A stretch of DNA of 16,058 bases from Mariaggregatimicrobium sp964498785 (lineage in GTDB: Bacteria > Zhuqueibacterota > Zhuqueibacteria > Thermofontimicrobiales > Thiofontviventaceae): positions 1 through 16,058 of the forward strand of contig CAZCJL010000142.1 of the NCBI GenBank assembly GCA_964498785.1, read 5' to 3'. A program made the position numbers and the translations under genes. Position 1 is the first letter of the stretch. The number at the start of each line of letters is the position of its first letter. Below the pieces are notes generated by a model. That model was not told where the DNA came from, searched no databases, and saw nothing but the letters and a program-made list of their open reading frames with translations. Of the stretch, positions 9,040-16,058 are shown piece after piece.

Positions 9040-9089
9040 TGTTGATCCGCCCCCGTGATGTTGATCCGCCGGAAAAAGGGCGGATTCAA
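9040..9089 (+). repeat. 12-bp direct repeat with a shared inverted arm (possible mRNA structure)
   Basis: TGTTGATCCGCC occurs at 9040-9051 and again at 9059-9070. The downstream GGGCGGATTCAA (9078-9089) is complementary to either copy with one bulged base. The RNA could form one of two alternative hairpins in the 159-base gap between the barrel gene and the TPR gene. No U-tract follows, so a terminator is unlikely. A protein-binding site, mRNA-processing site or attenuating structure is possible. Confidence 0.45.
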
Positions 9090-9165
9090 TTTGAGATTTT
9101 AGCACAACATGTATTATTCATGCTTATTTATCGTCTATCAGAAAAAATAATGCATGTACATTTTT

Positions 9166-9182
9166 GGGAGGTCATATTTATG
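9166..9182 (+). promoter_or_regulatory. strong ribosome binding site fixing the TPR protein start at ATG 9180
   Basis: GGGAGG (9166-9171) lies 8 bases before ATG 9180. Translation from here opens with a classic Lys-Lys signal peptide. The longer reading frame from TTG 9036 would run through the inverted repeat and has no such site, so it is rejected. Confidence 0.9.
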
Positions 9183-9782
9183 AAAAAATATAGCGCAATG
9201 TTAATTCTGATTACGGTTCTCTGCCTGCAACTCGCCATATTGCCGGGAAGCGTCTCAGCACAGAAAAGTGTCGCCGCGAAGGATACGTCTGCGGTACTCA
9301 ACAACCTGGCAAATATGTATGTTTTAAATTCAGAGGCAGATGTGGCGCAATTGGATTCGGCAATTCATTTTTATCAGCACGCATTAAAATTATCTCCGGA
9401 AGATGGCGGAATTTATTTGAATTTGGGAATTGTCCATCTCCTCAAGGGAGATGCAGAGGGCGCTGAAAAATTTTTCCGGCTTGGATTTGAAAAATGTGAT
9501 AATCAACGTGGTAAAGCATACCACATGCTGGGAATGGATTTTGAGGACGAATCCGGTGAAAAAGGGGAGACATCGAATATCAATGAATCTGTGATACGTG
9601 AGAATATGGAGAAAAGTTTTTCCAAAATAAAGCCTAAAAAGTCAAAAAATTCGCGCTCAAAAAATACTGAAAAAGCGGATAAGGATAAACAACAAAAAAA
9701 GAAAAAGAAAACTGTGCGGTCTGCTGGCAACAAATCGCTGAATCCATCGGAAATGAAAGCGTATTTATACTGGAAATTATAA
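9180..9782 (+). CDS. exported TPR protein with lysine-rich tail
   Basis: The 200-aa product starts 'MKKYSAMLILITVLCLQLA' and has a likely signal peptidase site near 'SVSAQ' (about residue 28). Residues about 35-115 contain roughly two tetratricopeptide units: 'AVLNNLANMYVLNSEADVAQ', then 'AIHFYQHALKLSPEDGGIYL' and 'LGIVHLLKGDAEGAEKFFRL'. TPRs are protein-binding scaffolds. Residues about 145-185 are a Lys/Ser-rich, probably disordered stretch with a run of five lysines, encoded by A7-G-A5-G-A4 (9694-9711), a possible slippage tract. The tail ends 'AYLYWKL'. The stop (9780-9782) lies in the same frame as the next gene, with only a short gap, so co-transcription and coupling are likely. Since it is exported, it could contact the periplasmic CHASE2 sensor encoded next. 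This partnership is inferred from order only. Confidence 0.8.
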   Translation: MKKYSAMLILITVLCLQLAILPGSVSAQKSVAAKDTSAVLNNLANMYVLNSEADVAQLDSAIHFYQHALKLSPEDGGIYLNLGIVHLLKGDAEGAEKFFRLGFEKCDNQRGKAYHMLGMDFEDESGEKGETSNINESVIRENMEKSFSKIKPKKSKNSRSKNTEKADKDKQQKKKKKTVRSAGNKSLNPSEMKAYLYWKL

Positions 9783-9783
9783 C

Positions 9784-9797
9784 AGGAGTTTGATACG
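9784..9797 (+). promoter_or_regulatory. ribosome binding site pointing to a possible ACG start of the CHASE2-CHAT gene
   Basis: AGGAG (9784-9788) is 6 bases upstream of an in-frame ACG (9795-9797). Starting there would add five residues, 'MERRH', before the first membrane helix. No ATG, GTG or TTG lies at proper spacing in this frame. The first standard start is TTG 9810, 21 bases from the SD. Confidence 0.45.
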
Positions 9798-9809
9798 GAA
9801 CGACGACAT

Positions 9810-12212
9810 TTGACATATCTGAGCATATTTGCAATACTCGTTCTTCTGGCGATAACATTTGACTCGACGACTATTGGCGAAGAATTTGAGTGGAAAAGCA
9901 TCGAATATCGATTCCTGATGCGCTCTGAGTTGGAGCCGAATCCTGATGTCGCCATCATCCTTTTTGATGAGGCGTCCCGGGAGCAGTTCGGAGAAGCTCC
10001 ATATCCGCGACATCTGTTCGCGACAATAATCGACGGACTGACAAAATTAAACGCCGGCGTTATCGCCATTGATTTTCGGTTTGAAGACGCCCGGGATGAA
10101 GAAGATGACAGCGTTTTTGTGCAAGCAATGCGCAATTCAGAAAATGTGGTGATTGGGTGTTATTTTCGAAATGTGTATGAGAAATATGCGGATATGGAAA
10201 CTGCTGGTATCCGGAATACCTTTTATGAATCAGAGGAAATGGCACCTGTGTGGCAACCTCTCATACGCGCCGGCGCGCGGGTGGGACATATTAATGTGTT
10301 CGTAAATCAGTTTAACGGACAAATTTCATCATTGCCCTGTTTTATTTCAGTGATGGATTCGCTGATTCCATGTTTCCCGCTGGAAATTACCAAGGCATTC
10401 TTTAATATTGATGCGAACAGCGTGAGTCTGGAGAATCAATTTATCAGATTAGCCACAGCGCCGTATCGATCGTTGAAAATACCTGCCACTGCGACTGGCG
10501 ATATCTTAATCAATTACCTCGGCTCTGAAAATGCTTTTGCAAATTGTTACTCGTTCAAAGAAATCCATGCGTATTGCAAAAAAATATTATCAGACACAAC
10601 GCAGCAGAAGTTGACATCTTCGTTCGAAAATAAAGTTGTTTTGATTGGCAGCTTAATTGATCAGGATATTTTTGTAACTCCATATTCTTCTGAATTCCCC
10701 GGCGTCCTGATCCACGCCACGGTAATCGATAATATTTTAAATCAGAGGTTTTTGAGAGAAGTACCTTTTTCGCTGCTAATCAGTCTGACTGTTTTGTCGG
10801 TGCTTATTTATCTTGTGTTTATACAAAATGGTTTCATACGAAAGATTGCCGGTTCATTAATCATTCTGTTATTGTTTATTGTCACCAGCTTTTTGTTATT
10901 CAAATATAATGGATTCATCATCAGAACCAGTACTCCGATTTTATTCATATTTTTGGCTTCCGTTAGTCTGGGGGTTTTTGATTATATTTACACCATTCAG
11001 CGGAATGTGGCATTAAACGAGCAGGTGCAGCAGATGGATCGGTTGATCAAATCGTTGGGAGCGAATGGTGATTTGACGTCTGGCCAGGAATCCTTTTTTC
11101 GGTTAATTATTTTGTATATTGAAGAACGGGACCGCTGCATATTTCCGAACTGGCTGGAATTAAAAGAACCTCATCAAAAACAGGTGGTCCCATTCCAGGC
11201 GCGGTTGAGCGCTAAAAATCCATTGCATGTCAATTTAAATTCTATTCGAAAACTGGAACATGATCTGGAGTTTGTCTGGCAGTCTTATTATGAATATGTA
11301 AATATAGGACATGTTACCGGGACATCTCCATTGACATTATTGAAAAAAATCGGCGCAAAAATTCGAAATCAAATTGGATTAAAACAGGCTTATGACACAC
11401 TGTTTCGTCTCGAAAATCAATCCGCTCCGGTGAATCTTGTTTTAGGCAGCGTGAATGTGCCCTGGCAGTTTGCGCATGATCCAGCAAGTGATCAGTTTTT
11501 ATGCGAGAAATATTCTATCGGAATCTCATTTGTGTCTGAAAAAGAAATTAAAACTCGCCCAAATTATCAGGGAAAAAACCAGGAATCTAAATCAGCGCTT
11601 TTATTTTACGGCGATTGGCAGGGGCATCCGGGAAAGGAATTACGAAATGCTGCCGAGGCGATTTCACGTCTGGAAAAAATACTGGTAAAAAGTGCATGTG
11701 AAACAGATATAGTTCATGAAAAAGTTGATCAATTTTTGAATGCACTTGCTGCGGAAAGCGATAAAAAGTCAAATATTCGAATTATTCATTATCTGGGACA
11801 TGCGGAAGAAGATTATCTGGACGTCGGTGAGAATGACTTTCTGCAGCCAGGTGTGATAATTGAAACGTTGGGTGTGTCGTTTTCATCACGACCACTGGTG
11901 TTTCTGAATGCCTGTAGTTCCGGGAAATTGCCATCTGAATGGAAGATAAATGATCATCTGTGCACGGAATTTCTTGCCGCTGGCGCCGGCGCTTGCATTG
12001 TCACAAATTTCGATGTGTATGATAAAACAGCCGCTGCTTTTCAAAAGTATTTTTATGATCTTTATGTGGAACAAGGATTAACAGCAGGAGAAGCGCTGAA
12101 GCAAACAATTCTCGCAATGGGAGATAAAAATTTTCAGCAAAATTACAAGCCGGATTTTGACATTAGCCGTTATGCCTATTCGCTTTTCGGGGATCCGGCG
12201 CTTAAATTTTAG
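9810..12212 (+). CDS. CHASE2-CHAT membrane protein (sensor-linked caspase-like protease)
   Basis: The product is 800 aa from TTG 9810. An N-terminal membrane helix (about residues 1-17) is followed by a CHASE2 extracytoplasmic sensor domain (about 30-310). Its signatures are 'PDVAIILFDEASREQFGEAP', 'YPRHLFATIIDGL', 'GVIAIDFRF' and 'NKVVLIGSLIDQD' with 'FPGVLIHATVIDNILNQRF'. Three membrane helices follow (about 320-338, 346-366, 373-393), then a short coiled segment. The C-terminal CHAT domain (about 545-800) is a caspase-family peptidase fold: 'IIHYLGHAEED' supplies catalytic H664 and 'VFLNACSSGKLP' supplies C702. 'AAGAGACIVTNF' and the terminal 'YSLFGDPALKF' are also typical. Topology places CHASE2 in the periplasm and CHAT in the cytosol. 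Both catalytic residues are present, so it should be active. The ligand is unknown. TTG 9810 is the first standard start; see the separate ACG 9795 note. The sigma factor gene begins 15 bases after its stop. Confidence 0.9.
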   Translation: MTYLSIFAILVLLAITFDSTTIGEEFEWKSIEYRFLMRSELEPNPDVAIILFDEASREQFGEAPYPRHLFATIIDGLTKLNAGVIAIDFRFEDARDEEDDSVFVQAMRNSENVVIGCYFRNVYEKYADMETAGIRNTFYESEEMAPVWQPLIRAGARVGHINVFVNQFNGQISSLPCFISVMDSLIPCFPLEITKAFFNIDANSVSLENQFIRLATAPYRSLKIPATATGDILINYLGSENAFANCYSFKEIHAYCKKILSDTTQQKLTSSFENKVVLIGSLIDQDIFVTPYSSEFPGVLIHATVIDNILNQRFLREVPFSLLISLTVLSVLIYLVFIQNGFIRKIAGSLIILLLFIVTSFLLFKYNGFIIRTSTPILFIFLASVSLGVFDYIYTIQRNVALNEQVQQMDRLIKSLGANGDLTSGQESFFRLIILYIEERDRCIFPNWLELKEPHQKQVVPFQARLSAKNPLHVNLNSIRKLEHDLEFVWQSYYEYVNIGHVTGTSPLTLLKKIGAKIRNQIGLKQAYDTLFRLENQSAPVNLVLGSVNVPWQFAHDPASDQFLCEKYSIGISFVSEKEIKTRPNYQGKNQESKSALLFYGDWQGHPGKELRNAAEAISRLEKILVKSACETDIVHEKVDQFLNALAAESDKKSNIRIIHYLGHAEEDYLDVGENDFLQPGVIIETLGVSFSSRPLVFLNACSSGKLPSEWKINDHLCTEFLAAGAGACIVTNFDVYDKTAAAFQKYFYDLYVEQGLTAGEALKQTILAMGDKNFQQNYKPDFDISRYAYSLFGDPALKF

Positions 12213-12227
12213 AGATCAGGGGCGATC

Positions 12228-12845
12228 ATGGTTAAATTTGATCCTGTTGAAGATAGTGCTCAAATTAAGTCTTATCAACTTGGCGATTTTGATGCATTAG
12301 ACACGTTAATTAAAAAGTACTATATTTATATTTACAAGATATTGTGTTACAAAGGAGTTGGGCAGGTTGAAGCCGAAGATTTTACGCACGATATCTGTAT
12401 TCGCTTAATCGATGCGTTAAAAGATTTTAAACATGAGTGTGCGTTTAAAACATATTTAGATAAAATAATTAATAACAAAGTGATCGATTACTATCGGAAT
12501 AGTAAGAATGCAAAAACATTTTCACTGTTCGCCACGCTTTTTTCAGAAACAGGCGAGGAAGTGTGCCTGAACCTTTTTGATTCACAGCGAACCGAAACCA
12601 CGGATCAGGATATCCTGGCCAAAGAATTGAAAGAAGTTATTGAAAATTGTCTGGCATCGATTAGAAATGAAGTTATGCAGCAACTCGTTCATTTGTGGCT
12701 GGATGGCTTTAAGCGAAAACAAATGGCTGAACTGCTCGATGTAACCCTCGGTTACGTGAACGGTACACTCGAACGGGGGAAAACAGTTTTCCGCGATTGC
12801 GTCAGGAAAAAATGGGATTATTTTGAAAATTATGCAGGAGTTTAA
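12228..12845 (+). CDS. ECF-type sigma-70 family RNA polymerase sigma factor
   Basis: This 205-aa protein has only sigma regions 2 and 4, as in ECF sigma factors. Region 2 (about residues 18-90) includes 'GDFDALDTLIKKYYIYIYKI', the 'AEDFTHDICIRL' core-binding helix, and 'FKTYLDKIINNKVIDYYRN' for -10 recognition. Region 4 (about 140-197) ends in the helix-turn-helix 'KRKQMAELLDVTLGYVNGTL', which would read the -35 element. It should direct RNA polymerase to a dedicated promoter set. ATG 12228 has AGGGG (12218-12222) at 5 bases. The gene is packed between the CHASE2-CHAT gene (15 bases before) and the zinc-finger gene (3 bases after). It is thus very likely co-transcribed with its own regulator. 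Its target promoters were not identified; no convincing ECF promoter was seen upstream of the cluster or of the 13757 gene. Confidence 0.9.
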   Translation: MVKFDPVEDSAQIKSYQLGDFDALDTLIKKYYIYIYKILCYKGVGQVEAEDFTHDICIRLIDALKDFKHECAFKTYLDKIINNKVIDYYRNSKNAKTFSLFATLFSETGEEVCLNLFDSQRTETTDQDILAKELKEVIENCLASIRNEVMQQLVHLWLDGFKRKQMAELLDVTLGYVNGTLERGKTVFRDCVRKKWDYFENYAGV

Positions 12846-12851
12846 AAAATG
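12836..12851 (+). promoter_or_regulatory. ribosome binding site inside the sigma gene (coupling)
   Basis: AGGAG (12836-12840) lies within the last codons of the sigma factor gene, 8 bases before ATG 12849. The sigma stop is at 12843-12845. This arrangement suggests coupled, roughly balanced synthesis of the sigma factor and the zinc-finger protein. Confidence 0.75.
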
Positions 12852-13574
12852 CAATGCTTGAACAGGATGGAAATAATTGCTTATATCATGAACAAATATT
12901 TACCACTGGAAACAGAACATCGCATCGGACAGCATTTGAAAGAGTGTGATGTCTGCCAGAATAATTATATCTTATTAAAACAACAAATAAATCATATTAT
13001 TGTTGAAAATGAAAGAGAATGTGACATGTACAGACGTCAGTTATTACAACACGATGAGGGGGAGTGCAATATCCAGGCTGATCTGAATCATATAGAAGAA
13101 TGCGAAAGCTGTCGTGCTTTGCATGACATTATTACCGGTTTTCCGGAATTTGCAGATATCGTAAATCTCAATGTTAATATCCCGGAAAATCTGACTCATT
13201 CAATCGAGAGCCTGTTAAGCCGGAAACGTGCCGAACATTTTGAAAATCCGAAGAACGGGTTAAATGAGTTCCTGAAAGATAAAAAAGCGGATCTGTTTGA
13301 AAAGATAGTTTTGTTTTTGACCCCTGCACCACAACCTGCTTTTTTAGGCGGTAAGTCCAGCGATAGCGAACAGGTTAGTTTTAACGGGAAAACGGTCGTG
13401 CTGGCAACCGGTAAACCTAATGCAAATGTAAGGGTTTATTCAATGAAAAATGTGGAGTTGGAAAACAAAAAAACCAATCAGGAAGGTATTGTGGTGGTGG
13501 ACAATTTTCTGCCTGGTAAATATAAAATTCAGGTGGACGGTTTTAAAATTGAAAATCTGAATTATATATCATAA
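12849..13574 (+). CDS. soluble anti-sigma-like protein with two ZAS zinc-finger motifs
   Basis: This 241-aa protein carries two zinc-binding anti-sigma (ZAS, zf-HC2-like) signatures in tandem. The first is H29-x3-C33-x2-C36 ('HLKECDVC'), with C3 as likely fourth ligand. The second is H81-x3-C85-x2-C88 ('HIEECESC'), with C58 as a candidate fourth ligand. ZAS domains bind and inhibit ECF sigma factors, and this gene directly follows one. Residues about 100-160 form a helical, charged linker. A Pro/Gly/Ser stretch follows, then about 175-241 forms a small beta-sandwich resembling carboxypeptidase-regulatory/transthyretin-like modules ('GKPNANVRVYS', 'NQEGIVVVDNFLPGKYKIQV'). No transmembrane helix is visible, so unlike many ZAS anti-sigmas it should be cytosolic, on the same side as the CHAT protease encoded upstream. 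Binding to the neighbouring sigma, and cleavage by CHAT, are inferences. Confidence 0.8.
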   Translation: MQCLNRMEIIAYIMNKYLPLETEHRIGQHLKECDVCQNNYILLKQQINHIIVENERECDMYRRQLLQHDEGECNIQADLNHIEECESCRALHDIITGFPEFADIVNLNVNIPENLTHSIESLLSRKRAEHFENPKNGLNEFLKDKKADLFEKIVLFLTPAPQPAFLGGKSSDSEQVSFNGKTVVLATGKPNANVRVYSMKNVELENKKTNQEGIVVVDNFLPGKYKIQVDGFKIENLNYIS

Positions 13575-13597
13575 TATAAAAAATTACATTGTTTTTG

Positions 13598-13637
13598 AAA
13601 AAATGCACAACTCAATCGGTTGTGCATTTTTTTTTAT
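13598..13637 (+). terminator. rho-independent terminator ending the CHASE2-CHAT/sigma operon
   Basis: A perfect stem pairs 13598-13611 with 13619-13632 (core ATGCACAAC / GTTGTGCAT) around a 7-base loop. A run of nine T (13627-13635) overlaps and follows the 3' arm. It lies 23 bases after the anti-sigma-like gene and separates the operon from the gene at 13757, which must have its own promoter. Confidence 0.93.
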
Positions 13638-13756
13638 TGTAAAAGAAGGATTGGTTTAAAAATGAATTTTTTTAAATACCGAATCATGTATTAATCTTAA
13701 ATATGGATCGTCTGTCATATTAAAGAAACTTATAAATAAAAGGGAGACATAAGAAA

Positions 13757-16058
13757 ATGCAAGGTACAATTCGAACAAACTCGTTTTTCTTTATCCTGCT
13801 CACATTGTTTTTTACAGCATCCGTGCAGGCAGTGGATTTCAAAGTCAACGATGATGCGGATACGACAGCTCAGACTATGCCGACGATTGCCGCGTCTGTA
13901 AGTGGAGATGTCGTTGTCTGTTGGAAGAGTGAAACAACTCCTGATTATGGCGCCGAAAGATCGGGAATTCAGGCACAACTTTACCAAAGTGGTAGTTTGC
14001 CAACAGAACCGGATTTTCAAATTATAAGAGGATATCCGTTAAATGAATACCCCGATGTTGCCATGGATTTATACGGGAATTTTGCAATTTCATGGCGCAC
14101 TCAATATCATGATCATCACTGGTTAAATGCAATGCTATATGATCGCCATGGCGTTGTAGCAGACACAATGCTTTACGGCGATGAAGACAATCTGGACTGG
14201 GGGCTCGGCTGGAAGGATCCGCAGGGAATCTGCATGGATAATAACGGCAATTCAGTGATTGCCTGGGCTGGCAGCGATCGCAATGTTTTTGCAGTACGCG
14301 TTGACAATGAGGGAAACAGAGTCGGTGAGTTAATTGAGGTTAAAATAAATCCGGAAGGGGTTAGTGATGCTGACATCGCTTGTAGTAACGCTACCGGTGA
14401 TTTTGTGGTATGTTGGATGGAAAATTGGCAGCACGAAATTCATGCACGAATTTATAATGCAGACGGAACGCCGAAAGGAGCTGCGTTCCAGGTGACTTAT
14501 GAAATGGGGCTCATGGGAACTCGCAAATTTGATCCGGCCGTGGCAATGGATCCGCAGGGTAATTTCATGATCTGCTGGCAGGCAGAAAACGGCAGCGACG
14601 CCGGCGATATTTGTGTCCAGTGCTATGCGGCAGATGGAACGCCGATTGGTAATAATTTTGTGGTGTCTAATGATCCTATCGAACGAGAAAAAGCCCAAAA
14701 AAATCCAGCCATTGCCGCTGATGGTTTTGGCAATTTTGTGTTATGCTGGACCGATTCTCGCAACTTGAATTCGGATATCTTTGCCCAAAAAATGAAAATA
14801 CAGGGGAGCCGAATAAATCCATTAGGCCCCAATTTTCGGGTTAATGAAGACAGGGGCGATGCGGCTCAGGGGAGCCCGGATGTCCACCTCAAAATGGGGA
14901 CAATGTATTTCGCATGGACTGATCATCGAGATGAAAATCAAAGCTCGAATATCTATGCGAAGGAGATGCCGTGGGATGCTGATCTTAACATCACTGTCAC
15001 TGCGCCCAATGGCGGCGAAACCTGGCAGGTCGGGGCGGAACAGACCATCACCTGGGAATCGTTCGGCATTTGCGGCGATGTGAAAATCGAATTTTCGCCG
15101 GATGGCGGCGCTAACTGGGAACTGCTGGCAAGTTCCACACCGAATGATGGCGAACGGTTATGGACGCCCAAAGAGCGACATGCGTCAGATAATTGCCTTA
15201 TTAAAATTACCAGCGTGGAAATCCCCTCGATTGAAGATGTCAGTGACGCTCCGTTTTCCATTGCAATGTCCGCTTTTGATATCGTCTCTCCCAACGGCGG
15301 CGAAATGTGGAACGCCGGCAGCTACCAACAAATTCAATGGAATCCCGCCGGAATTAGTGATATGCTGACGATTGAACTGTCCCGTGATGATGGCGGTACC
15401 TGGAACGTAATTGTCGCCGACACACCGGATGACGGATCAGAAACCATTAAAGTACCGGAACCGGCATCTAAAAAGTGTCTGATAAAAATTTCCAATGCCA
15501 GTGGCAGTGTGCAGGATGTGAGCGATGCGGTTTTTGAAATTACGGTTCCGCCGCTGGTCGCCGAATGTGAAACAGCGCCGGAGGTTGGCCAGGAATTTTG
15601 GGTTCACATGGTCATTGGCAACGATACCATGCAGGTGCAGGATTTACTGGGCATCAGTTTTGATCTGCACTACAGCCCCAACGAATATGTGGATGCGGTC
15701 TCGTCCGAAGGTTCGGTTGTGGTCGGAGACTTTATCGGCGGTGAATCGATGTTTCACACCCATATCGATGAAAACACCGGAACAGTTAGTGTCGGAGTCA
15801 CCCGAACAGTGCAGTCCGGTGGGGTGAGCGGATTCGGGAAAATTATTTCCATCAAATTTATCACTAAAGTAAATACTCCGGATAGCACACTTGCCGGGTA
15901 TACCTTTTCCAATGTGATTGCCATTAACTCAAACGGTGATACGCTTGCCGTCAGTCCGCAGGTTTCGGAATTCTACATTATCGAGGCTAAAGAAATTGTG
16001 GACGTCTGGCCCGGCGACACCAACAACGACGGAACTGTGACGGTGGCAGATGTGTTGC
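13757..16058 (+). CDS. secreted beta-propeller / KRE9-like / cohesin / dockerin protein, cut by window end
   Basis: The frame is open from ATG 13757 to the window edge (767 codons), with GGGAG 10 bases upstream. A signal peptide (about residues 1-25, ending 'ASVQA') comes first. Seven repeats follow, marked by strands such as 'FVVCW', 'FMICW' and 'FVLCW', with the key Trp at residues 56, 113, 170, 220, 274, 331 and 387. This 50-57-residue spacing predicts a seven-bladed beta-propeller. Two related Ig-like domains (about 415-505 and 507-595) each open with 'PNGGE-x-W' and contain 'DGG-x-W', as in the KRE9/Ser-Thr-rich anchored family. Residues about 600-745 look like a cohesin. 'WPGDTNNDGTVTVADVL' (751-767) starts a dockerin-type calcium-binding repeat. 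The C-terminus lies outside the window and may carry a sorting domain. Its role is probably a surface or matrix protein; no active site is seen. Confidence 0.85.
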   Translation, partial: MQGTIRTNSFFFILLTLFFTASVQAVDFKVNDDADTTAQTMPTIAASVSGDVVVCWKSETTPDYGAERSGIQAQLYQSGSLPTEPDFQIIRGYPLNEYPDVAMDLYGNFAISWRTQYHDHHWLNAMLYDRHGVVADTMLYGDEDNLDWGLGWKDPQGICMDNNGNSVIAWAGSDRNVFAVRVDNEGNRVGELIEVKINPEGVSDADIACSNATGDFVVCWMENWQHEIHARIYNADGTPKGAAFQVTYEMGLMGTRKFDPAVAMDPQGNFMICWQAENGSDAGDICVQCYAADGTPIGNNFVVSNDPIEREKAQKNPAIAADGFGNFVLCWTDSRNLNSDIFAQKMKIQGSRINPLGPNFRVNEDRGDAAQGSPDVHLKMGTMYFAWTDHRDENQSSNIYAKEMPWDADLNITVTAPNGGETWQVGAEQTITWESFGICGDVKIEFSPDGGANWELLASSTPNDGERLWTPKERHASDNCLIKITSVEIPSIEDVSDAPFSIAMSAFDIVSPNGGEMWNAGSYQQIQWNPAGISDMLTIELSRDDGGTWNVIVADTPDDGSETIKVPEPASKKCLIKISNASGSVQDVSDAVFEITVPPLVAECETAPEVGQEFWVHMVIGNDTMQVQDLLGISFDLHYSPNEYVDAVSSEGSVVVGDFIGGESMFHTHIDENTGTVSVGVTRTVQSGGVSGFGKIISIKFITKVNTPDSTLAGYTFSNVIAINSNGDTLAVSPQVSEFYIIEAKEIVDVWPGDTNNDGTVTVADVL

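Noticed and set aside
9036..9179. Upstream extension of the TPR gene from TTG 9036
   Set aside because: It runs through the repeat structure, lacks a ribosome binding site and would bury the signal peptide; ATG 9180 has GGGAGG at 8 bases.
9503..10135. Minus-strand 210-aa ORF spanning the TPR and CHASE2-CHAT genes
   Set aside because: It is a low-complexity Ser/Phe-rich antisense reading of the lysine-rich tract and the CHASE2 region, with no recognisable domain, and both sense genes are well supported.
13638..13756. Promoter for the gene at 13757, including an ECF-type CGTC -10 at 13709-13712
   Set aside because: No GGAAC-like -35 lies 16-17 bases upstream of CGTC, and the sigma-70-like matches in this AT-rich stretch are weak, so no site is called.
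1..16058. CRISPR arrays, tRNA/rRNA genes and transposase genes
   Set aside because: No regularly spaced repeats, tRNA-like or rRNA-like sequence or transposase motifs were seen. The Craspase comparison concerns logic only; no gRAMP or CRISPR part is present.

Overview
The window carries eight protein-coding genes, all on the + strand, plus one gene remnant. The mix suggests a member of the FCB superphylum or an allied lineage such as Calditrichota or KSB1. Pointers are a PorV-type outer-membrane barrel, a FlgD-type C-terminal Ig domain, a cohesin-plus-dockerin surface protein, and many secreted multi-Ig proteins. Clear Shine-Dalgarno (SD) sites before most genes argue against Bacteroidetes proper, which usually lack them. 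The lineage is an inference from content, not a measured placement.

Layout. (1) 1-198: AT-rich leader with a possible promoter. (2) 199-3927: a 1242-aa secreted CBM9-like/multi-Ig protein ending in a FlgD-like domain. (3) 3939-4059: a non-coding element bounded by an 11-bp perfect inverted repeat. (4) 4132-6636: a secreted glycoside hydrolase family 9 enzyme. (5) 6633-6773: the C-terminal stump of an SGNH/GDSL hydrolase. (6) 6804-9020: a PorV-like barrel fused to a transglutaminase-like domain. (7) 9180-13574: four tightly packed genes, namely an exported TPR protein, a membrane CHASE2-CHAT protease, an ECF-type sigma factor, and a soluble protein with two zinc-finger anti-sigma (ZAS) motifs. 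These end at a strong intrinsic terminator (13598-13637). (8) 13757 to the window edge: a 5'-complete, 3'-truncated secreted protein with a predicted seven-bladed beta-propeller, two KRE9-like Ig domains, a cohesin-like domain and the start of a dockerin.

The most interesting part is the CHASE2-CHAT / sigma / double-ZAS cluster. CHASE2 is a sensor facing outside the inner membrane, and CHAT is a caspase-like protease that should lie in the cytosol. The two genes immediately downstream encode a sigma factor and a candidate cytosolic anti-sigma factor. The simplest model is that a periplasmic signal activates the CHAT protease, which cleaves the anti-sigma protein and frees the sigma factor. 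This resembles, without CRISPR parts, the Craspase logic in which a TPR-CHAT protease cleaves Csx30 and releases an ECF sigma factor. The TPR protein and the PorV-transglutaminase fusion just upstream are candidate envelope-side partners. The model is inference; domain identities and gene order are read from the sequence.
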